Shown here: piece by piece, positions 10,721 to 21,446 of the stretch
Layout of the letters: each line of letters opens with the position of its first letter
How positions within the stretch are numbered: position 1 is the stretch's first letter
Assembly (NCBI GenBank): GCA_963580455.1
Contig: OY756962.1
Span: 27,541,001-27,605,000 of the forward strand
Origin: Euonymus europaeus
Lineage: Eukaryota; Streptophyta; Magnoliopsida; Celastrales; Celastraceae
Length of the DNA stretch: 64,000 bases
Direction: 5' to 3'
Notes under the pieces: model-generated
The model's database searches: none
Told to the model about the DNA's origin: nothing
Seen by the model: the letters and a program-made list of their open reading frames with translations, nothing else
Program-made: the position numbers and the translations under genes

Positions 10721-13144
10721 TGGTGATTTTTAGCTTGATTTCACACTACTTTTCGAGCTCTACAATCCTGGGTTTTCGGATTTCGATTTCAGACCTTGTG
10801 GCTAGTAGGTCTCGTTTCACCTAGTTAGCCGCAAAATTTGGTTTCTTTACGTAAACGGTTTTATGAATTTCCGTTGACTCCGAGTTCTGAATTCGTTGAT
10901 TTTTAGCTTGATTTCACACTACTTTTCGAGCTCTACAATCCTGGTGTTTCCGATTTTGATTTCAGAACTCGTGGCTTGTAGGTCTCGTTTCACCTAGTTA
11001 GCCGCAAAATGTGGTTTCTTTATGTAAACGGTTTTATGAATACCCGTTGACTCCGAGTTCTGAATTCGGTGATTTTTAGCTTGATTTCACACTACTTTTC
11101 GAGCTCTACAATCCTGGGTTTTCGGATTTCAATTTCAGAACTCGTGGCTAGTAGGTCTCGTTTCACCTAGTTAGCCGCGAAATGTGGTTTCTTTTACGTA
11201 AACGGTTTTATGAATATCCGTTGACTCCGAGTTCTGAATTCGGTGATTTTTTGCTTGATTTAACACTAATTTTCGAGCTCTACAATCCTGGGTTTTCGGA
11301 TTTCGATTTCAGAACTCGTGGCTAGTAGGTCTCGTTTCTCCTAGTTAGCCGCGAAATATGGTTTCTTTACGTAAACGGTTTTATGAATATCCGTTGACTC
11401 CGAGTTCTGAATTCGGTGATTTTTAGCTTGATTTCACACTACTTTTCGAGCTCTACAATCCTGGTGTTTCGGATTTTGATTTGAGAACTCGTTGCTAGTA
11501 GGTCTCGTTTCCCCTAGTTAGCCACGAAATGTGGTTTCTTTACGTAAACGGTTTTATGAATATCCGTTGACTCCGAGTTCTGAATTCGGTGATTTTTAGC
11601 TTGATTTCACACTACTTTTCGAGCTCTACAATCCTGGGTTTTCGGATTTCAATTTCAGAACTCGTGGCTAGTAGCTCTCGTTTCACCTAGTTAGCCGCGA
11701 AATGTGGTTTCTTTACGTAAACGGTTTTATGAATATCCGTTGACTCCGAGTTCTGAATTCGGTGATTTTTTACTTGATTTCACACTAATTTTCGAGCTCT
11801 ACAATCCTGGGTTTTCGGATTTCGATTTCAGAACTCGTGGCTAGTAGGTCTCGTTTCACCTAGTTAGCCGCGAAATGTGGTTTCTTTACGTAAACGGTTT
11901 TATGAATATCCGTTGACTCCGAGTTCTGAATTTGGTGATTTTTAGCTTGATTTCACACTACTTTTCGAGCTCTACAATCCTGGGTTTTCGGATTTCGATT
12001 TCAGACCTTGTGGCTAGTAGGTCTCGTTTCACCTAGTTAGCCGCAAAATTTGGTTTCTTTACGTAAACGGTTTTATGAATTTCCGTTGACTCCGAGTTCT
12101 GAATTCGGTGATTTTTAGCTTGATTTCACACTACTTTTCGAGCTCTACAATCCTGGTGTTTCCGATTTTGATTTCAGAACTCGTGGCTTGTAGGTCTCGT
12201 TTCACCTAGTTAGCCGCAAAATGTGGTTTCTTTATGTAAACGGTTTTATGAATACCCGTTGACTCCGAGTTCTGAATTCGGTGATTTTTAGCTTGATTTC
12301 ACACTACTTTTCGAGCTCTACAATCCTGGGTTTTCGGATTTCAATTTCAGAACTCGTGGCTAGTAGGTCTCGTTTCACCTAGTTAGCCGCGAAATGTGGT
12401 TTCTTTTACGTAAACGGTTTTATGAATATCCGTTGACTCCGAGTTCTGAATTCGGTGATTTTTTGCTTGATTTCACACTAATTTTCGAGCTCTACAATCC
12501 TGGGTTTTCGGATTTCGATTTCAGAACTCGTGGCTAGTAGGTCTCGTTTCTCCTAGTTAGCCGCGAAATATGGTTTCTTTACGTAAACGGTTTTATGAAT
12601 ATCCGTTGACTCCGAGTTCTGAATTCGGTGATTTTTAGCTTGATTTCACACTACTTTTCGAGCTCTACAATCCTGGTGTTTCGGATTTTGATTTGAGAAC
12701 TCGTTGCTAGTAGGTCTCGTTTCCCCTAGTTAGCCGCGAAATGTGGTTTCTTTACGTAAACGGTTTTATGAATATCCGTTGACTCCGAGTTCTGAATTCG
12801 GTGATTTTTAGCTTGATTTCACACTACTTTTCGAGCTCTACAATCCTGGGTTTTCGGATTTCAATTTCAGAACTCGTGGCTAGTAGCTCTCGTTTCACCT
12901 AGTTAGCCGCGAAATGTGGTTTCTTTACGTAAACGGTTTTATGAATATCCGTTGACTCCGAGTTCTGAATTCGGTGATTTTTTACTTGATTTCACACTAA
13001 TTTTCGAGCTCTACAATCCTGGGTTTTCGGATTTCGATTTCAGAACTCGTGGCTAGTAGGTCTCGTTTCACCTAGTTAGCTGCGAAATGTGGTTTCTTTA
13101 CGTAAACGGTTTTACGAATATCCGTTGACTCCGAGTTCTGAATT
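10721..13144. repeat. Seven-monomer HOR in two tandem copies, 1,212 bp each, ancestral-like
   Basis: Copies run 10,721-11,932 and 11,933-13,144. Both carry an extra T in TTTCTTTTACGTAAAC, hence 1,212 bp. They differ at few places: TTTAACACTAA versus TTTCACACTAA, and GCCACG versus GCCGCG, are two I saw. The unit starts with an A-like monomer (GAATTTGGTG, CAGACCTTGTGG, CCGCAAAATTTGG) and an E-like monomer (CCGCAAAATG, AATACCCG). It ends with H7-like (TCGTTGCTAG, CCCCTAG), H1-like (CTAGTAGCTCTCG) and H2-like (GGTGATTTTTTACTTG) monomers. It therefore mixes members of both HOR-I and HOR-II found to its right. Confidence 0.85.
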
Positions 13145-14355
13145 CGGTGATTTTTAGCTTGATTTCACACTACTTTTCGAGCTCTACAATCCTGGGTTTT
13201 CGGATTTCGATTTCAGAACTCGTGGCTAGTAGGTCTCGTTTCACCTAGTTAGCCGCGAAATGTGGTTTCTTTACGTAAACGGTTTTATGAATATCCGTTG
13301 ACTCCGAGTTCTGAATTCGGTGATTTTTAGCTTGATTTCACACTACTTTTCAAGCTCTACAATCTTGGGTTTTCGGATTTCGATTTCAGAACTCGTGGCT
13401 ACTAGGTCTCGTTTCACCTAGTTAGCCGCGAAATGTGGTTTCTTTACGTAAACGGTTTTATGAATATCCGTGGACTCCGAGTTCTGAATTCGGTGATTTT
13501 TAGCTTGATTTCACACTACTTTTCGAGCTCTACAATCCTGGAGTTTCGGATTTTGATTTCAGAACTCGTGGCTTGTAGGTCTCGTTTCACCTAGTTAGCC
13601 GCGAAATGTGGTTTCTTTACGTAAACGGTTTTATGAATATCCGTTGACTCCGAGTTCTGAATTCGGTGATTTTTAGCTTGATTTCACACTACTTTTCGAG
13701 CTCTACAATCCTGGGTTTTCGGATTTCAATTTCAGAACTCGTGGCTAGTAGGTCTCGTTTCACCTAGTTAGCCCCGAAATGTGGTTTCTTTACGTAAACG
13801 GTTTTATGAATATCCGTTGACTCCGAGTTCTGAATTCGGTGATTTTTAGCTTGATTTCACACTAATTTTCGAGCTCTACAATCCTAGTGTTTCGGATTTT
13901 GATTTCATAACTCTTGGCTAGTAGGTCTCGTTTCACCTAGTTAGCCGCGAAATGTGGTTTCTTTATGTAAGCGGTTTTATGAATATCCGTTGATTCCGAG
14001 TTCTGAATTCGGTGATTTTTAACTTGATTTCACACTACTTTTCGAGCTCTACAATCCTAGCATTTCGGATTTTGATTTCAGAACTCGTGGCTTGTAGGTC
14101 TCGTTTCACCTAGTTAGCCGCGAAATATGGTTTCTTTACGTAAACGGTTTTATGAATATCCGTTGACTCCGAGTTCTGAATTCGGTGATTTTTAGCTTGA
14201 TTTCACACTAATTTTCTAGCTAACCAATCCTAGCGTTTCGGATTTCGATTTCAGAACTCCTGGCTAGTAGGTCTCATTTCACCTAGTTAGCCGCGAAATG
14301 TGGTTTCTTTACGTAAACGGTTTTATGAATATCCGTTGACTCCGAGTTCTGAATT
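13145..14355. repeat. Mosaic of seven diverged monomers
   Basis: Starts are 13,145, 13,318, 13,491, 13,664, 13,837, 14,010 and 14,183. They recall G, D, C, H6, a TTTATGTAAGCGG type, H5 and the CTAGCTAACCAATCC type in that order. Several carry private changes such as CAAGCTCTAC and CCGTGGACTCC (13,318), GCCCCGAAATG (13,664), and CATAACTCTTGG (13,837). I see no internal duplication. The 14,183 monomer is the relative of the GCTAACC monomers at 15,393, 16,085, 40,122 and 62,437. Confidence 0.7.
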
Positions 14356-15046
14356 CGGTGATTTTTAGCTTGATTACACACTACTTTTCGAGCTCTACAA
14401 TCCTGGTGTTTCGGATTTTGATTTGAGAACTCGTGGCTAGTTGGTCTCGTTTCACCTATTTAGCCGCGAAATGTGGTTTCTTTACGTAAACGGTTTTATG
14501 AATATCCGTTTACTCCGAGTTTTGAATTCGGTGATTTTTAGCTTGATTTCACACTGCTTTTCGAGCTCTACAATCCTGGTGTTTCGGATTTTAATTTGAG
14601 AACTCGTGGCTAGTTGGTCTCGTTTCACCTATTTAGCCGCAAAATGTGGTTTCTTTACGTAAACGGTTTTATGAATATCCGTTTACTCCGAGTTTTGAAT
14701 TCGGTGATTTTTAGCTTGATTTCACACTACTTTTCGAGCTCTACAATCCTGGCGTTTCGGATTTTGATTTCAGAACTCGTGGCTTATGGGTCTCGTTTCA
14801 CCTAGTTAGCCGCGAAATGTGGTTTCTTTACGTAAACGGTTTTTTGAATATCCGTTGACTCCGAGTTCTGAATTCGGTGATTTTTATCTTGATTTTACAA
14901 TACTTTTCGAGCTCTACAATCTTGGGTTTTCGGATTTTGATTTGAGAACTCGTGGCTACTAGGTCTCGTTTCACATAGTTAGCCGCGAAATGTGGTTTCT
15001 TTACGAAACGGTTTTATGAATATCCGTTGATTCCGAGTTCTGAATT
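14356..15046. repeat. Four-monomer block, second copy (first copy at 8,992)
   Basis: This matches 8,992-9,682 monomer for monomer, including the GGCTTATGGG variant and the one-T deletion. Differences include CACACTGCTTTTCG at about 14,554, CCGCAAAATG at about 14,637, GGTTTTTTGAATATCC at about 14,840, and TTTTATCTTGATTTTACAATAC at about 14,880. Divergence is higher than between HOR-I units, so this duplication is older. After it the array resumes with a monomer like 9,856 and not like 9,683, so one monomer was gained or lost at the edge. Confidence 0.85.
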
Positions 15047-16430
15047 CGGTGATTTTTAGCTTGATTTCACACTACTTTTCGAGCTCTACAATCCTAGCGT
15101 TTCGGATTTTGATTTCAGAACTCGTGGCTTGTATGTCTCGTTTCACCTAGTTAGCCGCGAAATGTGGTTTCTTTACGTAAACGGTTTTATTAATATCCGT
15201 TGACTCTGAGTTCTGAATTCGGTGATTTTTAGCTTGATTTCACACTAATTTTCGAGCTCTAGAATCCTAGCGTTTCGGATTTCGATTTCAGAACTCGTGG
15301 CTAGTAGGTCTCGTTTCACCTAGTTAGCCGCAAAATGTGGTTTCTTTACGTAAACGGTTTTATGAATATCCGTTGACTCCGAGTTCTGAATTCGGTGATT
15401 TTTAGCTTGATTTCACACTAATTTTCGAGCTAACCAATCCTAGCGTTTCGGATTTCGATTTCAGAACTCGTGGCTAGTAGGTCTCGTTTCACCTAGTTAG
15501 CCGCGAAATGTGGTTTCTTTACGTAAACGGTTTTATGAATATCCGTTGACTCCGAGTTCTGAATTCGGTGATTTTTAGCTTGATTACACACTACTTTTCG
15601 AGCTCTACAATCCTGGTGTTTCGGATTTTGATTTCAGAACTCGTGGCAAGTAGGTCTCGTTTCATCTAGTTAGCCGCGAAATGTGGTTTCTTTACGTAAA
15701 CGGTTTTATGAATATTCGTTGATTCCGAGTTCTGAATTCGGTGATTTTTAGCTTGATTTCACACTACTTTTCGAGCTCTACAATCCTAGCATTTCGGATT
15801 TTGATTTCAGAACTCGTGGCTTGTATGTCTCGTTTCACCTAGTTAGCCGCGAAATGTGGTTTCTTTACGTAAACGGTTTTATGAATATCCGTTGACTCTG
15901 AGTTCTGAATTCGGTGATTTTTAGCTTGATTTCACACTAATTTTCGAGCTCTAGAATCCTAGCGTTTCGGATTTCGATTTCAGAACTCGTGGCTAGTAGG
16001 TCTCGTTTCACCTAGTTAGCCGCAAAATGTGGTTTCTTTACGTAAACGGTTTTATGAATATCCGTTGACTCCGAGTTCTGAATTCGGTGATTTTTAGCTT
16101 GATTTCACACTAATTTTCGAGCTAACCAATCCTAGCGTTTCGGATTTCGATTTCAGAACTCGTGGCTAGTAGGTCTCGGTTCACCTAGTTAGGCGCGAAA
16201 TGTGGTTTCTTTACGTAAACGGTTTTATGAATATCCGTTGACTCCGAGTTCTGAATTCGGTGATTTTTAGCTTGATTACACACTACTTTTCGAGCTCTAC
16301 AATCCTGGTGTTTCGGATTTTGATTTGAGAACTCGTGGCTAGTTGGTCTCGTTTCACCTGTTTAGCCGCGAAATGTGGTTTCTTTACGTAAACGGTTTTA
16401 TGAATATCCGTTTACTCCGAGTTTTGAATT
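15047..16430. repeat. Four-monomer HOR in two tandem copies, 692 bp each
   Basis: Copies are 15,047-15,738 and 15,739-16,430. The rare word GAGCTCTAGAATCC occurs in both, 692 bp apart. Each copy has a GGCTTGTATGTC monomer, a CTAGAATCC monomer with CCGCAAAATG, a monomer in which CGAGCTCTACAATCC is replaced by CGAGCTAACCAATCC, and a GATTACACAC monomer. The fourth members differ: at 15,566 it ends with GGCAAGTAGG and GTTGATTCC, while at 16,258 it ends with CTAGTTGG and CCGTTTACTCC. The 15,566 member looks like a fusion, with its back half from the 9,683 type. Confidence 0.85.
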
Positions 16431-16602
16431 CGGTGATTTTTAGCTTGATTTCACACTACTTTTCGAGCTCTACAATCCTGGTGTTTCGGATTTTGATTTG
16501 AGAACTCGTGGCTAGTTGGTCTCTTTCACCTAGTTAGCCGCGAAATGTGGTTTCTTTACGTAAACGGTTTTATGAATATCCGTTGACTCCGAGTTCTGAA
16601 TT
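16431..16602. repeat. Junction monomer at the left edge of the HOR-I block (172 bp)
   Basis: The front (CTGGTGTTTCGG, GATTTGAG, CTAGTTGG) continues the 14-16 kb type. The back has ordinary CACCTAGTTAGCCGCG and CCGTTGACTCC and leads straight into an A monomer, as type G does. The change of identity coincides with a lost base in GGTCTCTTTCACC. I read this as the exchange point where regular HOR-I begins. A sequencing error at the missing base cannot be excluded. Confidence 0.6.
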
Positions 16603-17078
16603 TGGTGATTTTTAGCTTGATTTCACACTACTTTTCGAGCTCTACAATCCTGGGTTTTCGGATTTCGATTTCAGACCTGGTGGCTAGTAGGTCTCGTTTC
16701 ACCTAGTTAGCCGCAAAATTTGGTTTCTTTACGTAAACGGTTTTATGAATTTCCGTTGACTCCGAGTTCTGAATTCGGTGATTTTTAGCTTGATTTCACA
16801 CTACTTTTCGAGCTCTACAATCCTGGTGTTTCGGATTTTGATTTGAGAACTCGTGGCTAGTAGGTCTCGTTTCACCTAGTTAGCCGCGAAATGTGGTTTC
16901 TTTACGTAAAAGGTTTTATGAATATCCGTTGATTCCGAGTTCTGAATTCGGTGATTTTTAGATTGATTTCACACTACTTTTCGAGCTCTACAATCCTGGC
17001 GTTTCGGATTTTGATTTCAGAACTCGTGGCTTGTAGGTCTCTTTTCACCTAGTTAGCCGCGAAATGTGGTTTCTTTAC

Positions 17079-17106
17079 GTAAACGGTTTTATGAATATCC
17101 GTTTAC
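17079..17106. repeat. Perfect 8-bp stem, 12-nt loop in C-type monomers (example copy)
   Basis: GTAAACGG (17,079-17,086) and CCGTTTAC (17,099-17,106) are exact reverse complements around TTTTATGAATAT. In the consensus the right arm is CCGTTGAC, so the stem has one mismatch. The C monomers of every HOR-I unit and the monomers at 8,992, 9,165, 14,356, 14,529 and 16,258 carry the perfect form. The left arm overlaps the palindrome TTTACGTAAA. Confidence 0.75.
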
Positions 17107-17640
17107 TCCGAGTTCTGAATTCGGTGATTTTTAGCTTGATTTCACACTACTTTTCGAGCTCTACAATTTTGGGTTTTCGGATTTCGATTTCAGAACTCGT
17201 GGCTACTAGGTCTCGTTTCACCTAGTTAGCCGCGAAATGTGGTTTCTTTACGTAAACGGTTTTATGAATATCCGTTGACTCCGAGTTCTGAATTCGGTGA
17301 TTTTTAGCTTGACTTCACACTACTTTTTGAGCTCTACAATCCTGGTGTTTCGGATTTTGATTTCAGAACTCGTGGCTTGTAGGTCTCGTTTCACCTAGTT
17401 AGCCGCAAAATGTGGTTTCTTTACGTAAACGGTTTTATGAATACCCGTTGACTCCGAGTTCTGAATTCGGTGATTTTTAGCTTGATTTCACACTACTTTT
17501 CGAGCTCTACAATCCTGGGGTTTTGGATTTTGATTTCAGAACTCGTGGCTAGTAGGTCTCGTTTCACCTAGTTAGCCGCGAAATGTGATTTCTTTACGTA
17601 AACGGTTTTACGAATATCCGTTGACTCCGAGTTCTGAATT

Positions 17641-17813
17641 CGGTGATTTTTAGCTTGATTTCACACTACTTTTCGAGCTCTACAATCCTGGGTTTTCGGA
17701 TTTCGATTTCAGAACTCGTGGCTAGTAGGTCTCGTTTCACCTAGTTAGCCGCGAAATGTGGTTTCTTTACGTAAACGGTTTTATGAATATCCGTTGACTC
17801 CGAGTTCTGAATT
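17641..17813. repeat. Representative monomer (type G), close to the window-wide consensus
   Basis: This 173-bp copy differs little from most others and serves as the coordinate frame used here (monomer position 1 = C of CGGTGAT). Positions 35-40 are the palindrome GAGCTC. Positions 68-78 (TTCAGAACTCG) and 161-171 (CGAGTTCTGAA) are an 11-bp inverted repeat. Positions 126-135 are the perfect palindrome TTTACGTAAA. A GAATTC palindrome normally spans the junction with the next monomer (169 to 1), but here the following A monomer starts with T. I count 72 G+C of 173 and 12 CpG. Most monomer-to-monomer differences fall at about 26-66 and 81-103. Confidence 0.9.
17708..17811. repeat. 11-bp inverted repeat within each monomer (example copy)
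   Basis: TTCAGAACTCG at 17,708-17,718 is the exact reverse complement of CGAGTTCTGAA at 17,801-17,811. The arms lie at monomer positions 68-78 and 161-171, separated by 82 bp within a monomer and by 69 bp across the monomer junction. Most monomers keep both arms intact. In HOR-I the A monomer breaks the left arm (CAGACCTGG), and many other exceptions are single substitutions. Confidence 0.85.
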
Positions 17814-20800
17814 TGGTGATTTTTAGCTTGATTTCACACTACTTTTCGAGCTCTACAATCCTGGGTTTTCGGATTTCGATTTCAGACCTGGTGGCTAGTA
17901 GGTCTCGTTTCACCTAGTTAGCCGCAAAATTTGGTTTCTTTACGTAAACGGTTTTATGAATTTCCGTTGACTCCGAGTTCTGAATTCGGTGATTTTTAGC
18001 TTGATTTCACACTACTTTTCGAGCTCTACAATCCTGGTGTTTCGGATTTTGATTTGAGAACTCGTGGCTAGTAGGTCTCGTTTCACCTAGTTAGCCGCGA
18101 AATGTGGTTTCTTTACGTAAAAGGTTTTATGAATATCCGTTGATTCCGAGTTCTGAATTCGGTGATTTTTAGATTGATTTCACACTACTTTTCGAGCTCT
18201 ACAATCCTGGCGTTTCGGATTTTGATTTCAGAACTCGTGGCTTGTAGGTCTCTTTTCACCTAGTTAGCCGCGAAATGTGGTTTCTTTACGTAAACGGTTT
18301 TATGAATATCCGTTTACTCCGAGTTCTGAATTCGGTGATTTTTAGCTTGATTTCACACTACTTTTCGAGCTCTACAATTTTGGGTTTTCGGATTTCGATT
18401 TCAGAACTCGTGGCTACTAGGTCTCGTTTCACCTAGTTAGCCGCGAAATGTGGTTTCTTTACGTAAACGGTTTTATGAAATCCGTTGACTCCGAGTTCTG
18501 AATTCGGTGATTTTTAGCTTGATTTCACACTACTTTTTGAGCTCTACAATCCTGGGTGTTTCGGATTTTGATTTCAGAACTCGTGGCTTGTAGGTCTCGT
18601 TTCACCTAGTTAGCCGCAAAATGTGGTTTCTTTACGTAAACGGTTTTATGAATACCCGTTGACTCCGAGTTCTGAATTCGGTGATTTTTAGCTTGATTTC
18701 ACACTACTTTTCGAGCTCTACAATCCTGGGGTTTTGGATTTTGATTTCAGAACTCGTGGCTAGTAGGTCTCGTTTCACCTAGTTAGCCGCGAAATGTGAT
18801 TTCTTTACGTAAACGGTTTTACGAATATCCGTTGACTCCGAGTTCTGAATTCGGTGATTTTTAGCTTGATTTCACACTACTTTTCGAGCTCTACAATCCT
18901 GGGTTTTCGGATTTCGATTTCAGAACTCGTGGCTAGTAGGTCTCGTTTCACCTAGTTAGCCGCGAAATGTGGTTTCTTTACGTAAACGGTTTTATGAATA
19001 TCCGTTGACTCCGAGTTCTGAATTTGGTGATTTTTAGCTTGATTTCACACTACTTTTCGAGCTCTACAATCCTGGGTTTTCGGATTTCGATTTCAGACCT
19101 GGTGGCTAGTAGGTCTCGTTTCACCTAGTTAGCCGCAAAATTTGGTTTCTTTACGTAAACGGTTTTATGAATTTCCGTTGACTCCGAGTTCTGAATTCGG
19201 TGATTTTTAGCTTGATTTCACACTACTTTTCGAGCTCTACAATCCTGGTGTTTCGGATTTTGATTTGAGAACTCGTGGCTAGTAGGTCTCGTTTCACCTA
19301 GTTAGCCGCGAAATGTGGTTTCTTTACGTAAAAGGTTTTATGAATATCCGTTGATTCCGAGTTCTGAATTCGGTGATTTTTAGATTGATTTCACACTACT
19401 TTTCGAGCTCTACAATCCTGGCGTTTCGGATTTTTGATTTCAGAACTCGTGCTTGTAGGTCTCTTTTCACCTAGTTAGCCGCGAAATGTGGTTTCTTTAC
19501 GTAAACGGTTTTATGAATATCCGTTTACTCCGAGTTCTGAATTCGGTGATTTTTAGCTTGATTTCACACTACTTTTCGAGCTCTACAATTTTGGGTTTTC
19601 GGATTTCGATTTCAGAACTCGTGGCTACTAGGTCTCGTTTCACCTAGTTAGCCGCGAAATGTGGTTTCTTTACGTAAACGGTTTTATGAATATCCGTTGA
19701 CTCCGAGTTCTGAATTCGGTGATTTTTAGCTTGACTTCACACTACTTTTTGAGCTCTACAATCCTGGTGTTTCGGATTTTGATTTCAGAACTCGTGGCTT
19801 GTAGGTCTCGTTTCACCTAGTTGGCCGCAAAATGTGGTTTCTTTACGTAAACGGTTTTATGAATACCCGTTGACTCCGAGTTCTGAATTCGGTGATTTTT
19901 AGCTTGATTTCACACTACTTTTCGAGCTCTACAATCCTGGGGTTTTGGATTTTGATTTCAGAACTCGTGGCTAGTAGGTCTCGTTTCACCTAGTTAGCCG
20001 CGAAATGTGATTTCTTTACGTAAACGGTTTTTACGAATATCCGTTGACTCCGAGTTCTGAATTCGGTGATTTTTAGCTTGATTTCACACTACTTTTCGAG
20101 CTCTACAATCCTGGGTTTTCGGATTTCGATTTCAGAACTCGTGGCTAGTAGGTCTCGTTTCACCTAGTTAGCCGCGAAATGTGGTTTCTTTACGTAAACG
20201 GTTTTATGAATATCCGTTGACTCCGAGTTCTGAATTTGGTGATTTTTAGCTTGATTTCACACTACTTTTCGAGCTCTACAATCCTGGGTTTTCGGATTTC
20301 GATTTCAGACCTGGTGGCTAGTAGGTCTCGTTTCACCTAGTTAGCCGCAAAATTTGGTTTCTTTACGTAAACGGTTTTATGAATTTCCGTTGACTCCGAG
20401 TTCTGAATTCGGTGATTTTTAGCTTGATTTCACACTACTTTTCGAGCTCTACAATCCTGGTGTTTCGGATTTTGATTTGAGAACTCGTGGCTAGTAGGTC
20501 TCGTTTCACCTAGTTAGCCGCGAAATGTGGTTTCTTTACGTAAAAGGTTTTATGAATATCCGTTGATTCCGAGTTCTGAATTCGGTGATTTTTAGATTGA
20601 TTTCACACTACTTTTCGAGCTCTACAATCCTGGCGTTTCGGATTTTGATTTCAGAACTCGTGGCTTGTAGGTCTCTTTCACCTAGTTAGCCGCGAAATGT
20701 GGTTTCTTTACGTAAACGGTTTTATGAATATCCGTTTACTCCGAGTTCTGAATTCGGTGATTTTTAGCTTGATTTCACACTACTTTTCGAGCTCTACAAT

Positions 20801-21446
20801 TTTGGGTTTTCGGATTTCGATTTCAGAACTCGTGGCTACTAGGTCTCGTTTCACCTAGTTAGCCGCGAAATGTGGTTTCTTTACGTAAACGGTTTTATGA
20901 ATATCCGTTGACTCCGAGTTCTGAATTCGGTGATTTTTAGCTTGACTTCACACTACTTTTTGAGCTCTACAATCCTGGTGTTTCGGATTTTGATTTCAGA
21001 ACTCGTGGCTTGTAGGTCTCGTTTCACCTAGTTAGCCGCAAAATGTGGTTTCTTTACGTAAACGGTTTTATGAATACCCGTTGACTCCGAGTTCTGAATT
21101 CGGTGATTTTTAGCTTGATTTCACACTACTTTTCGAGCTCTACAATCCTGGGGTTTTGGATTTTGATTTCAGAACTCGTGGCTAGTAGGTCTCGTTTCAC
21201 CTAGTTAGCCGCGAAATGTGATTTCTTTACGTAAACGGTTTTACGAATATCCGTTGACTCCGAGTTCTGAATTCGGTGATTTTTAGCTTGATTTCACACT
21301 ACTTTTCGAGCTCTACAATCCTGGGTTTTCGGATTTCGATTTCAGAACTCGTGGCTAGTAGGTCTCGTTTCACCTAGTTAGCCGCGAAATGTGGTTTCTT
21401 TACGTAAACGGTTTTATGAATATCCGTTGACTCCGAGTTCTGAATT

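Noticed and set aside
14614..14805. 63-codon open frame on the + strand
   Set aside because: This is the duplicate copy of the 9.25-kb frame in the matching 14,356 block, with the same lost TGA. There is no promoter, codon bias or conserved protein feature.
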